Below are positions 24,145-36,592 of a stretch of 64,000 nt of DNA, piece after piece. The DNA is from Acestrorhynchus altus (Eukaryota; Chordata; Actinopteri; Characiformes; Acestrorhynchidae), in the NCBI GenBank assembly GCA_034509495.1, contig CM067504.1, positions 4,392,942 through 4,456,941 on the forward strand. Reading direction: 5' to 3'. Below the pieces are notes generated by a model. The model was not told the origin of the DNA, ran no database searches, and was given only the letters and a program-made list of their open reading frames with translations. Positions within the stretch are counted from its first letter, which is position 1. The number at the start of each line of letters is the position of its first letter. The translations under genes were made by a program, and so were the position numbers.

Positions 24145-27100
24145 GTAAGACTATATTTTGCTTATTATTATTGTATACGTCTGTAAGGTGTAGGTATGAA
24201 CTTTCTTGGGAAACACTGGACCAACCTGTGGCTTTGTTTAAATCCACTGTACATGGCAAAAAATGGTTTCATTTTCTCAACCTTACGAATTTACTTTGTG
24301 AAAATGTAGCTTATTTTAATACTCAAACACATCATTTGAATTTGAATTCACATCCGTTCAGACCTAAAGCATACTTCAAATCAACTTTTACCATATTCTA
24401 CTTTTTATAAAGTGGTGTGACCTCAGGGTAGGGCTTGGGAAACCCCCCAGACCTGCCTAAGTTGCAAGATGTTACTTTCTAAGTGAGGTAGAACTCTGGC
24501 CAGCATGCTCATGGCAAGGTGACATGTATTATTGGATTATTGGGTTGAATTATTATTCAATTTCCATCATGCATGCGTTGCAACAGCAAGCTTATCTTCT
24601 TTACTCACTGTCATAAACGTCCATGCTGAAGTCACGACTGTGACTGCAATGACCCCTACACCCTCATTAGTATTAGAGGTTGTGACTATCCGTGACTATC
24701 CATGCCCTCTGCCAAATCTGTGCTAAGCATACAGGGAATAAAACCCTGTGAGCCAGCAGAGCGCTGTGGCGTTTAGTATACCTGATCAGGACAATCCGAG
24801 GTTGTATGATGGGCCTGCCCATGCTGAACACAAACAGCTAATAACTGAAAAATAAACAGTATGCTGTGATATAGACCAACTGCATCATTTTCAAGTGTCA
24901 TGTATAGAATTTTAGGCTGCAGGTCTTTAAATCACAGTAGATCAGTTTAAGCAGAGCTCATCCACTGGCTCTTCGTTGGCTCTGACATGAAGATCAGTAA
25001 CTGTGAAATGTGAAATGTTTGTGTAACTTGGTTTGCTTTGGTGGCAGCTCAATATATGTTGCTTGGCTTGTTTGCATCAGGGAATCACGGAGCTGGTGTG
25101 TGGGTTTGGCTGCCCACTGTTGTTCTTGTGCAGTTCACAGGTGTAACCATGACAGAATCGTATATATGACACTGGCCAATCACTGATTAGGGCTGATTGG
25201 TCAGTGCATGTACATACTATTTACTCTTATGGCTCCATGCTTCCACTTTTAATTAAGTAAGATTTTCATACAATTTCCAAAAGTTTTTGGACTGACTATA
25301 AACTCCAAGTAGAACAGACCACTTGCCCTGAGCCGGGTTTGGAAGCTGCAGAGAAGTTCTATTCTGGATTATATGTGAAACCTTCTATGTAGCTTTGATC
25401 CGTGCCTTTCTACTCCAGCTCCTTCCCTGAAGCATGGGTGGTTTGTGGGGAGGAAAGTGTGATGTCAATGTGAGGTTCAATTATATTTTACAAGGAAACC
25501 AGAAGCTAGTGACATGGCAAGCGAAGATACAGTAGAGCCAAAGGAAAGAGATGAAGAGAATGGATCCTGGAGGATGAAACTCACACCGTGCTGTTACAGT
25601 ATATCAACATTTAAGTTCTATGAGAAGGTATATTAGGTTATTTATGTAGGCAGAGAAGCTACGGAGGAGAAGGGGCATGGCTGGGCGATGCATGTGGAAT
25701 GTGTAGTGTAGGTTATTGGTTGCTTTTACAGCTGTGTGTCATGTTGCTTTATGGAAGGGGAGGATAATAGATGTACACTTCTTCATAGAGATTAACCGGA
25801 GAGTTTAATGAATGCCTCAATTGGCTTGCTACCAGCAGTTGTTTGGTGTGTTTCAAGGTTAAGACATTCTGTCCCCGTGGGTGGTGGTCAAGGACCTGAG
25901 GTTATTTTAAAGGCTTCATGGCTTTCCATGTTCGTGAAAAGCCTCTCAGACAGCTGTTCTGAATCCTATTTTCTCAAGCTGGGAGTTTATTGACATATGG
26001 TGTACAACAAGCACTTTGGTTTAACATGCTTTTTGAGGATTTTGGAGAACATTGGAGTTTGGACAACCCTCCCACACACCAATTCACAAAGCCAGGCTGA
26101 TTATCTGTAGCTCGACATGGAGCTTTGCAATTTTTTTTTTTGTATCGCTGATCCCAGGGGTGTCTAAATAATTCCAACAGAAGAACAAAAAGAAAGAGTC
26201 TCCCAGCTTTCTGTGGTTTTTTGACTCTGTGTCATTTCGGGGCCGTATCTTTCCAGTCACTGTGCTCTAATTGTATTGCAAAAGCAGGCTCTGGATCCTG
26301 ATGTCCTTTTTTATCGCACTGGAGTCCAATTTGGCCACTGCAGGAACATGAACTGCCAGATACAGCCATCTAACTGCGTTTAGCTCTGCCGTGCATATGG
26401 AGGAGGACTTTCTGAAATAGCTATAACTTTATTTTTGAATAAATATGACTCACTGTAGATACTACCTTTATACCTTTATGCTCTGAATTAAGCCCACAGT
26501 GACTGAATTCATACTGAAAACCCCTCCAGCTCTTCATTTTTTGGAAACAGTACCTGTTGTTTATTAAAGATGATACTTGGTGCAAAAACTAAATGAGTTT
26601 ATAATCTAGAGCTTTTTGAAAGGGATTGTTCACCCCATCACAATGACAACACGTTTAGCTTATTCAACATAATTGTAATAAAAACAGTGTGTTTTCTTTG
26701 TTGTCATAACTAAGCATTTTAAAGGAATGGTCCAGCAAGAAATCAAACACCTCACAATGTAGTTGCTCAACCAAGAGCAGATTGGAGGCCTAACTTTGTC
26801 TAACTAATTTCTTCCCTGTTAAAGGAATCTGGAGTCATAAAGTATAAGCAATTGTGCTGCATTAAATATTTGAATACAGAAAACTAATATTCATTTTAAT
26901 ATTATAATATTAATATTAATATAGGGGTCAAACAGGAGCAGTATCCAAAAATATCCAAAATTCAGGTCAAAACCACAGAAAGGCAAACTACCAACTTTGA
27001 ACGGGTTCATTTCCAGTTTCAGTGCATTTTCACCAATAAAAATAGGTTCCGGAACATGAAAAGATGGTTCCCAGTGGGAACCAAAGTAGGTTTTTCAGCT

Positions 27101-29223
27101 TGAACCTCTGTGGGCATGTCTAGATGTACAGGAGCAAGGAGCAATGACATCTCATTTGTCTTACACGGTGTTGTCTTCTATATCTGTTTATCGCCAAAAT
27201 GTTGATCCATGTTTGGTCACTTCTGTTTCTCACAATGGGTGTGATGGGAAGAGAGGGCCAGCTATCCACCCAGAGAGAGCATGACAGATTGTGCTCTCTT
27301 AGGGCTCTGGCTGCTGATGGCAAAGCACATGACTCTGGATTTGATCAAAAGGATGTCTTCGGTGCCTGTTATTCATTCTTTGTAATAATTCACATCTGAC
27401 AGTTGTTCTTCACGTTGGTGAACAGACTAGTAGATAAACCATTTACACTGATTGTACAATTTCAGAAATAATGGTTTGTCTTGTTGTGACGTCAGCTGTC
27501 AAGTGCTTAAACAACCTCTGAACCAGTTTCAACAAACCAATTTAACCACAGTAAAGAAAAAGAAAATGAACCAAGGCCAAAAATAAATCTAGTAATACAA
27601 CCTTTTTTGTTCTTCTTAAATGAAATCAAGCACAATCTGAACATTTCAAACGAAGCCAAGTGTCTCCAAACCTTACTGTTAGTCCCTTCTTTAGGTCCCT
27701 GCTCTCTTCCTTTGTCACTGTAAAATCCCTGACCCTATGCATAAATGACCCTCCTCTGTGATTGTTCCCCAACTGCCACAAACACGGAATTACAGGACGT
27801 AACGTTGGATGATTTACCCTGAAAGAAATCTGTCTTAAGAAAGACTCGATGTTTGGATGAATGAAAACAGTTGTGGATGAAAGGGAATGTGTTCCTGTAG
27901 GTGTTTAAGGAAGCAAGGCCACATAAAAAGGTCAGGCTCCATCAGTCAGTACGTCAAATCCATGTTTGGCTGCACCTAGAATCCTGGGATCTATTAGAGG
28001 ATTGTGACCTTGCCTCGAGTTTATTATTGAATGAAGCAAGAGAGCAAGCATGACTGTTTACAGTGGATTCAGCAATCAGGCTGGAGTCTGTGGCTACTGC
28101 ATACCAGACATTTTGACAACAGGAAAGTACATTGAATCGGCTTCTCTTTCTTTAATTTTTCCAGAGCCTCTTCACGTTTCCCAGATTTTTGTTGCCCAGT
28201 TTGAAAGCCTCGAAAGCACAGGGCTCCTCACTTTCAGAGATGTAGTAGAAGAGCTGAGGGAGGTTAAAGAGGTGATCAGTGTTAGAGATGCAATAAGTCG
28301 TCCAAAATAGTGTTGATTCTTCATCTTTTGCTCTTGGCTTAGGGGACAAATTGTCATCATTTTTCCACTGTTTTAAGCATACTTTCGATCTGAGACAATC
28401 CAACATGCTGTAATCTCTTGCTGCTCCACCATAATTCTGCAAAAATCCAACCGAAAGGTTTTTTCCAGCAGCAGGAGAAGTGTGTTGCAGAATTTAGGAG
28501 CTATGACATGTGCTCCAGTGCCAATTTTCCCCTGTTTAAAATTCCAAGGCACTATAGTTATACCATACCACACCACTTTTTTCCAGTTTCCCCTTGGAGT
28601 GATAGGATGGCCCTTTTCACTCTCCCTAGTTGTAGTATACTAAACAGGAAAGCTCCCTCAAACATGATCTGCAGCTAATCATTTTTCTTATTTTAACTCA
28701 ATTTATTTATGATTATTTATTGTTCTTTGGCCTTTTATTATTTTATTTAATTGTATTTATGATGGGTGACATGCAAAACACATGCTGGAAGCTCCTGTGC
28801 TCTTATCACTTTTATAGTCTTTATAAACTTTTATCTGTTGCTGAACAAACATGACTATTAATATAAATTATTTCCAAGTTGCTGCACCTCAGAGAAAGCC
28901 CTGAAACTCCATTTTTACCATTTTTGATTTTAGACATAATTTCTAGTGACACCATCATAGTATTAATATTTTATCATAAATGAACAAATCAATCTGCTTA
29001 AAAACACAGAATATAATTTAATACAGCATTTAATTTACCCTAATTAACCTGCATTCATAGTGCAATCAGACATTCACACCAGGGAGGTCTCGAAATCCCC
29101 AACTCTACAGCATGAGCCATTTCTTTAACTAATGACAGTAACAAAAATTATGAGCAGGGTGCTCAAACTTTTGCATGCCACAAAATATGTGGGCGCACGT
29201 GCATGAACATATGTGTGTATTCT

Positions 29224-29270
<47 letters not shown>

Positions 29271-29418
29271 TTTTGGAGCCAGCGGTTAGACAGCAAACAC
29301 AGTGAAACAAACGTGCCATTCACAAGACCAGGGCATGGAAAAAGCTGCCTTGGTGAGAGGGGAAAAAAGGGACACTTGGAGTTATGAGCTACTGCACCAG
29401 TCCGCTACAGCCAGCCAG

Positions 29419-29501
<83 letters not shown>

Positions 29502-31361
29502 GGTGGATAGGTTGAAACCTGCCTTCTCTCCAGACAATATTTGTATTTTTCCACCTTTCTGAAGCACGTGATATTTTTAGCTTCAGTATCTAAACTCGAG
29601 CTCTGCCTGCTCCTCAGGCTGAATACGACCGTGCTCATTTCCCTTGGGGTTCAGTCCGAGAGGGCAAGAAAACAGATCCTGAGTAAACAAGACTCCAAGC
29701 ACATATGTTACAGCATATGGCCAAGTCAAGTGTGTTTGGAAGTAAACACTATCCTCTGAGCAGACCAAGAGTGGGAGTTTTTGTTCTTGCAATCAGTTCT
29801 TTCTTGTTAAGGTCCCAGTGGAAAAGTTTCTCTGACAAAAGAAAATGCACTCTTCAGTCTGCGAGGCTTTTCGAAGCTGTGGTTGGCAATGGATTTGCAA
29901 TGGAGCGACGGAGCCAATCTTAAAGGCTGAGCCTTGTATAAAGTTATGTGGCTTGCTCCTGTGGATCCTGATGCTGTATGACACACTATAGTCCATAAAA
30001 TAAAAAAATGTGTTGGTTGCAAAGTTGAGATCAAGAGATGATTATAAATGTAGACTGATATCATCAATATTTATTGATCGACACACACAGAAGTGGTGTC
30101 TCTCAGTACGGCGTCGGGTTTAGCGCAACATGCCAGACATCTCTGCATGGAGTTGTAGAGGTTCCTAATGGTGTCCTGTGACGATCCATCCCATGCAGCT
30201 TGAATGTTCTCACTCAGTTCTGCAGATGTTGCAGTAGGGGTGCGGTGTTGTGAGCATCCAAAGCATCCCACACATTTTTAAGTCTGGAGATATGACTGGT
30301 CATGGCATAGCATCTGTGTCTTCAAGGTGTCTTTAAGCAGTATGTGGACGAGCATGGTCTTGTTGGAATAGAGCACCAGACTGTGTGTTCAGAAAAGGTA
30401 GAACCACTGGTTGCAGGACGTCATAAACGTAATGTTGGACTGTCAAAGTGCATGTAATGAAGACCAAAGGTGATCTAGAAAATGCAACTATGTTTTGATG
30501 AGGAGTGTAGTTGGTGCATGAAGATGGTTCAAATGGTTGTTGGAGATGCTATAGAATATCCACTTTTGGTTCCTTAGAGACCTTTAAAGATGTTTGTAAT
30601 GGCACTTTTCCAGTACATGGTACCTTCACTACTCAACTCTAATTGGCTTTTTTCCTTTTCTACTAGTCAAATTTTGGACCTGGTACCTGGAACTAGGTAA
30701 TATTTTCGTACCTGCTCACTCGTGGTTCCAACTGAGCCAAGTAGGGATAAAAGCACCAATCGACCAGATATAATCTTCCCTCCATACAATGCAATGCAGA
30801 CATCTAATTGCTGCTGTGCTGTTGTGTAAATATCGCTGCTGTCCAATGAAAAACTAAATGGTGCCTTTAAAGGAGAAGGTGTAGATATTCTTAACTTTGA
30901 ATGGATCTTAATGTAAAATTAAAAGTAATTGAAGGTAAGCATTTCTGACAACCTATTTGTCTAAAAACGGACACAAACGGAGATACCTGTTCTTCTTTGG
31001 ACAGCAGTGATACGATGTTTAGGTTGCCATTTCACATAGTGAAGCTGGTTTCCTCACAAACTTTAACAGACTCACATGAGCTTTCTTTCGCAGTAGCGTT
31101 ATATTTTCTTTAGAACAGGATATATTCTGGCTGGATATGCAGGAGAAACTGGCTAACACTACAATAATAAAAACACACTTCCAGTTTAAGCCTTTAAATA
31201 GAGTGCTGTCTAAATATTAGACATAGAAATTGAATATATGTTATTTGAAATGAGCTAAAAGTGTCCTTTTTTACAGACAGTAAATGAGTAGAGTAGGTAC
31301 CATGCAGTGATAAAGCCTTTTAAAGGTCTAAAGAATAGTCAGTTTCTTAGTTTGAAGGTTC

Positions 31362-31448
<87 letters not shown>

Positions 31449-34400
31449 TCATAAAGCAATGGCTTGATTCAATGTGTAAATTCTACTTAAATAAATGACA
31501 TCAACATCAACACAGTCATGGCCAAAAGGAAATCATTAGCAAATGTAAGTAATCTAAGACTGTTCAGATGTTATCTGTATTTTTTTAATGTGGAAGTTCA
31601 TTTCAGTCTTCAAAATATCCATACTTTGAGTTCTGTACATGGGCTTTGCCAGAGAGATGGAGGCGTGGTGAGGGAGATGGGGTGTAGGAGGCAGCTCTGT
31701 CACATCTGGAAGAAGTTTTTGTTGGGGGATTGGGCTCGTTTTGGAGCGTATCAGCTCGTCATTGCCAAGACCAAGCCTCTGAGGTTTCCCCCATCTTGAC
31801 TTTTAAGCAAACATTTGGAGGAGAGCCGGAAAAAAGAAAAGGGAAGACAAAAAAGGCCTTCTCCACTCGGCTTGCTGTTGCTGGCAAGAGCACAAAGGAT
31901 TGCTGTTGAGATGGAGGGGCCGCTCGGACCAGCAGAGGCCTTGTGCACTTCCGACTGCACTTTTAGCGTCCAGCCCGAGACACACAAACATACACAGAGT
32001 CGTCCATTTGCATTGTGTAATATGAGCCTGTGGTCTCGGCTTTGCACTGTGGTGTTACATGGAGACGCAAAATGAAATTTGGTGTAAAATAGGTGATAAA
32101 CCTCACTGGCAAACAGGGTATCAAAGATGCCTCAAAGATGCCACACATTTCTTGTGTTTTGTTGATTTTTATTATTTTGGAATCTTTAATCTTTATCTGT
32201 TAAACTACAAATCAAAATATACAGTAGCTGCACCCAGTCAGAAGTATGGGATTCCAGTGCAATTCAGAAGGAAGATGAAGGTTGTCAGGAACAGTAAATG
32301 ATAAATTTAGTCTAATCTGATCAATTATTGGTCAACACATACAGAAGTGGTGTCTCTCAGTACGGCGTCAGGTTTAACACAACATGCCAGATGTCTCTGC
32401 ATGGAGTTGCAGAGGTTCCTAATGGTGTCCTGTGATGATCCATCCCATGCAGCTTGAATGTCCTTACTCAGTTCTGCAGATTGTGCTGTAGGGGTGAAGT
32501 GATGATAGAGCGTCCAATAACATTCCACATCTGGTGATGCAACTGTTGACATAGCACACACACCAAGAAAAAGTAAAACTCGAGTGACTTCATAACAATC
32601 TGGCATGACACTATTACAGTCTTTGGCGATGTTGACGTGGTGTTAAGGACAGTTGTTGTAACGGTCTGCATGCATGTAGTTCTGCTTCATGCAGCCATCT
32701 GCCAGTGGTGCTGGTCACTAGCAGGATGACTCATGGAGAACATCACTGCTTGCTGGATGCTCGCAACTGTGGCTGTTGAGTCACTTCATGCATGTCAGAC
32801 AATCCTTTGGTCCTGCTTTCTGTGGTTCCTCTGCCACCAATAGCATGCTATAGTAATATCCACATGACCAGTATGGCACGCAATATGTTGGGAAGACCAT
32901 ACTGCTTCCCAGAGTTCTATGACATGACCTCTCTTCAACTCTTCCAACTGCTGTAATTGCTTTCAAACTCTTCTCAAAGGCATGCTTCGCTTGTAAAGAA
33001 TGCTACCAACACAATAGCACGTGTCAGAATAGAAAGCACATGCAGTGAGATGACTTTATATAGTCAGTCAGGTACAGTGATAAGGCCTATTGTTGCTTAC
33101 ATCACATCTGGCTGAATGTTAAGCTTGAATCATTTGCATGTCTTACGATATCAGACCAACCCACCAAGTTTCATTCCCGTTGAGTCTGAGGTGCAACTGT
33201 TTTATGATGATGAGTGGATTTTGTTTTAAAAAAGCAATTTTAATTGTCCATGGCGTGGTTCTTTTAAATGCTTAAAACTATGTTTCTAAGACTCAGTATA
33301 TTTGTTGACCAGGTTTTTTGGTCACAGCATTGGTCCATGTGTGTTATTTGCAGTTGGACTGCATTCTAAAATGTGGAAAATATTAAATGTGAGGAAAAAA
33401 CTCTTCTATGAGAAGATGGGTACAAGCTTGCGACTGGCTCTGTAATTCAATCGGTATGACAAACCAGCCATGGCTGTTGGTGTTCTTTGGTTTCAAACCA
33501 TCAGAGAGCAATGGAACTCCAGTGAGGTGTTTCATCTATTCCAGCACATCCTGCTGAGTGTGGGTGTTTGACTGTGCCACCCGGCAGCGATGTCTCATGC
33601 AGGCATGGCCAGACAAACGGAAATGAAGCATAAAAACTGTATAAATCCTCCCCCTGTTCCTCTGTGCCATACTGTAATAATATTGATCAAAGTATCACCA
33701 TCATTTGTTTTTACAGCAAGAAGCATCCACATGTAATGACATTCTATTTCTTGCTCATAAACATTAGCAGCGAACCCCAGAATCTCAGTAGGGTACTAAC
33801 AGGATTAAATTATAGTGAGGCTCTTAAAGACTTTCTCAGGAGGTGGGTTGACTTTAATCGCATCCTTGTAAAGTAAATAAGAGAGCTGAGACCACACAGG
33901 AGATGCCGTGAAGTTCTGACCAATGTTTCAGTCCAAACGAGGACGTCTAGTGGCTGCGCTAAACATACGAGCCAAAGAGCATGATATATTTCCCCGACCA
34001 CATTTCTATAGGGAAACCACATCGTTGGGGATGGGAGAGACGAGTGTTGTTCAGTTTCACCTCTATGCCCACGCCTTTCCCTCAGTAATGTGTGCTGCCC
34101 TCAGACCTTTGGTTTATTTATTGTTATTGCAGTTCTGATTTTGCTCATTGTCAGATATATATTCTGCTGGCGAGGAATGTTTTTATAATACGCACACGCA
34201 CATCATTTCTACACTGTAGACCTGCAGACGGTAGAGCAGGGATACTCTATCCAAGTTCTGTGGGTCCCCAGCTGGGCCTGTTTTAGCCTCTGCACTCTCA
34301 ACACATCTGACTCAGTTCATCACCTCATTAACCCTGTTTCACATTACCCATAAAATACATTTTCCATCTGTTTTGGGGTTAATAATCAAATGTGTTTGCT

Positions 34401-34543
34401 GTGGCTTAAAGGTTTGAAGAGCGGGCTTGGGATCGGAAAGTTTGTTGGGTCAATGACCTATCGGACGTGTGGGTCAGGGGAGGAGAAGGGGCAGTGCTTT
34501 CTCCTCTCTCGGAATTCACGGCTAATGTGTCCCTGAGAAAGGA

Positions 34544-34620
<77 letters not shown>

Positions 34621-36527
34621 CACTGCACCTATACATTAGTGTATTCACCAATGATCTTATATTAATTCAGAATCAAATTTCATTTCATGCCAGTAGAATG
34701 GCCACTGGATGACCTACCGAAAGAGACTACCAAGCCCTTGCTAATTTAACGTGGGTGTGTTATAATAGGCATAATTACAGTCTGAGTCACATTTATTAAT
34801 ACCACCTACCTTATAATGAATAGCACTGCCTGCAGAGGTGGCAGAAGTCAGGTGGCAGTACAGATAGTCCAGTTGAAGTAGGAATGTAATATCTCTTACA
34901 TGTACTTAAAGTAAAAAACTATTTCATTAAATTCCATTAATTCCATGTTAATGATATTTCCAACCACTGAGTGTAAATAAGGGTTTATGTTAGAAGAATG
35001 TTATCTGTCATAATCTCTTGCTTTTTTACAGTATAAACTAACAATTAAAATACTATAATTTTACGGTGTCATATACATCTCATAATAGGTAAATCGGGTA
35101 ATATATTCTTAGCTCTGATATCTTGATCATGTGATTAATAGTAATAGTCTGTGACTTTAACTTGAACATTTTATTGTTTTGTATTTCTTTGTCCTAAAGT
35201 TATTTTAACGCATATATTTAAGCTCTGCTCTCCAGTATAAGATTCATTTCCAGTTATTAACTGGTTTTAGAAGGTCCTCAGTAAAAGGCACATGCAGGTC
35301 CATCAGGAGTGAATGTCTCTAAGACCATGAAAAACAAAAACACAAGAACTTCTTGGACTAAATCCCAAGCATCATGTTTGCAGGAAACCAGGTACTGCTC
35401 ATCACCTAGCCAATACCTTTCCTACAGTGAAGCATGGTGGTGGCAGCATCATGCTGTGGCTTTCTGCAGCAGCAACTGGGAGTCTAGTCAGGGTCGAAAG
35501 AGAGATGACTTCAGAGATGTACAGAGACATCCTTGATGATAACCTCCTCAGACTGGGATGAAGGTTTATCTTCCAACAGGACAACGACCCTAAGCACACA
35601 GCCAAGATAACAAAGGAGTGGCTTTGGGACAACTCTGTGAATGTCCTTGAGTGGACCAGACTTGAACCAGATTGAGCATCTCTGGAGATGTCTAAAAATG
35701 GCTGTGCACTGATGCTCCACATCCATTTGATGGAGCTTGAGAGGTTCTGCAAAGAAGAATGGGGGAAACGTGTGAATGGTTGTATCATCAAACTCAAAAA
35801 GACTTGAGGATGTAATGTCAGTATCTACTTAAATCTACTTAAGTACAGTAACAAAGTAGTTGTACTTTCTACTTATGACCACTTATGCAACCAACACAAC
35901 ACTGGCACCAAGATTTTAGCAGCTCCCTTAAGTCCTATCATTTATGGGGTCCTCTAATCGTGAGGACTTTTCACTTGGTAACAGATTGGTACATACTAAC
36001 CACTGCAAAACAAAACAAAACAAAACAAAAAAACACGAGAGAGACCTGTGTCTTCTAGACTCATGACGGTCATAATTAGTCATTAGAGTTTGGTTCATAT
36101 CAAAGGGGTTCATTTTTTCCTGCTTTTAAAACATAAACTTCAAGAACTGATCTTTCTTGCTGCCTACTATATCCACTTGACAGATACCACTGGTGTTTTT
36201 CACTTGACCAGTCAGTGCTTTTCATGTTATTGCTGATTGTTAGTATGTATTAGGTTATGGTTTGCTCAAAACCTGCTCTTTTCATTATTTCTAACTGTAA
36301 ACACACATTTAACCTTCAGTAAATATGAATTTAATGGGTTTTTGTAATATGTAAATGCTTCAAATTACTTTCTTGTACAAGCATGAAGCATGAAGTTGAT
36401 GCCTATTTATGGTTTTTCCTCTACAGGTGTGTGTCGGTCCCCTCTAGGAATGTCTGGAGGACAGATTTTAGATGAAGACATTTCAGCTTCAAGTCAGTGG
36501 TCTGATTCAACTGCAGCAAAATATGGC

Positions 36528-36592
<65 letters not shown>

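Larger units (their letters stand above)
24145..36426 (+). other. ddr2: ddr2 intron 1 (12.3 kb), no other gene seen
   Basis: The largest ddr2 intron within the coding region. It holds Tc1-like relics (30.03-30.51, 32.22-33.22 and 35.30-35.82 kb), a 0.7 kb element with GGTACC-containing inverted ends (30.6-31.3 kb), and four long CA/GT tracts. The remaining ORFs, such as one of 96 codons on the - strand at 28152-28442, match nothing I know and lack splice context. Confidence 0.7.

Noticed and set aside
28152..28442. 96-codon ORF on the - strand within ddr2 intron 1
   Set aside because: No recognisable domain and no splice or promoter context; overlapping ORFs on the other strand are equally long.
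29302..29638. ORFs with long His-Thr or Cys-Val runs on both strands
   Set aside because: They are translations of CA/GT microsatellites. The same holds for similar ORFs near 31.3, 34.5, 36.5, 40.9 and 60.6 kb.
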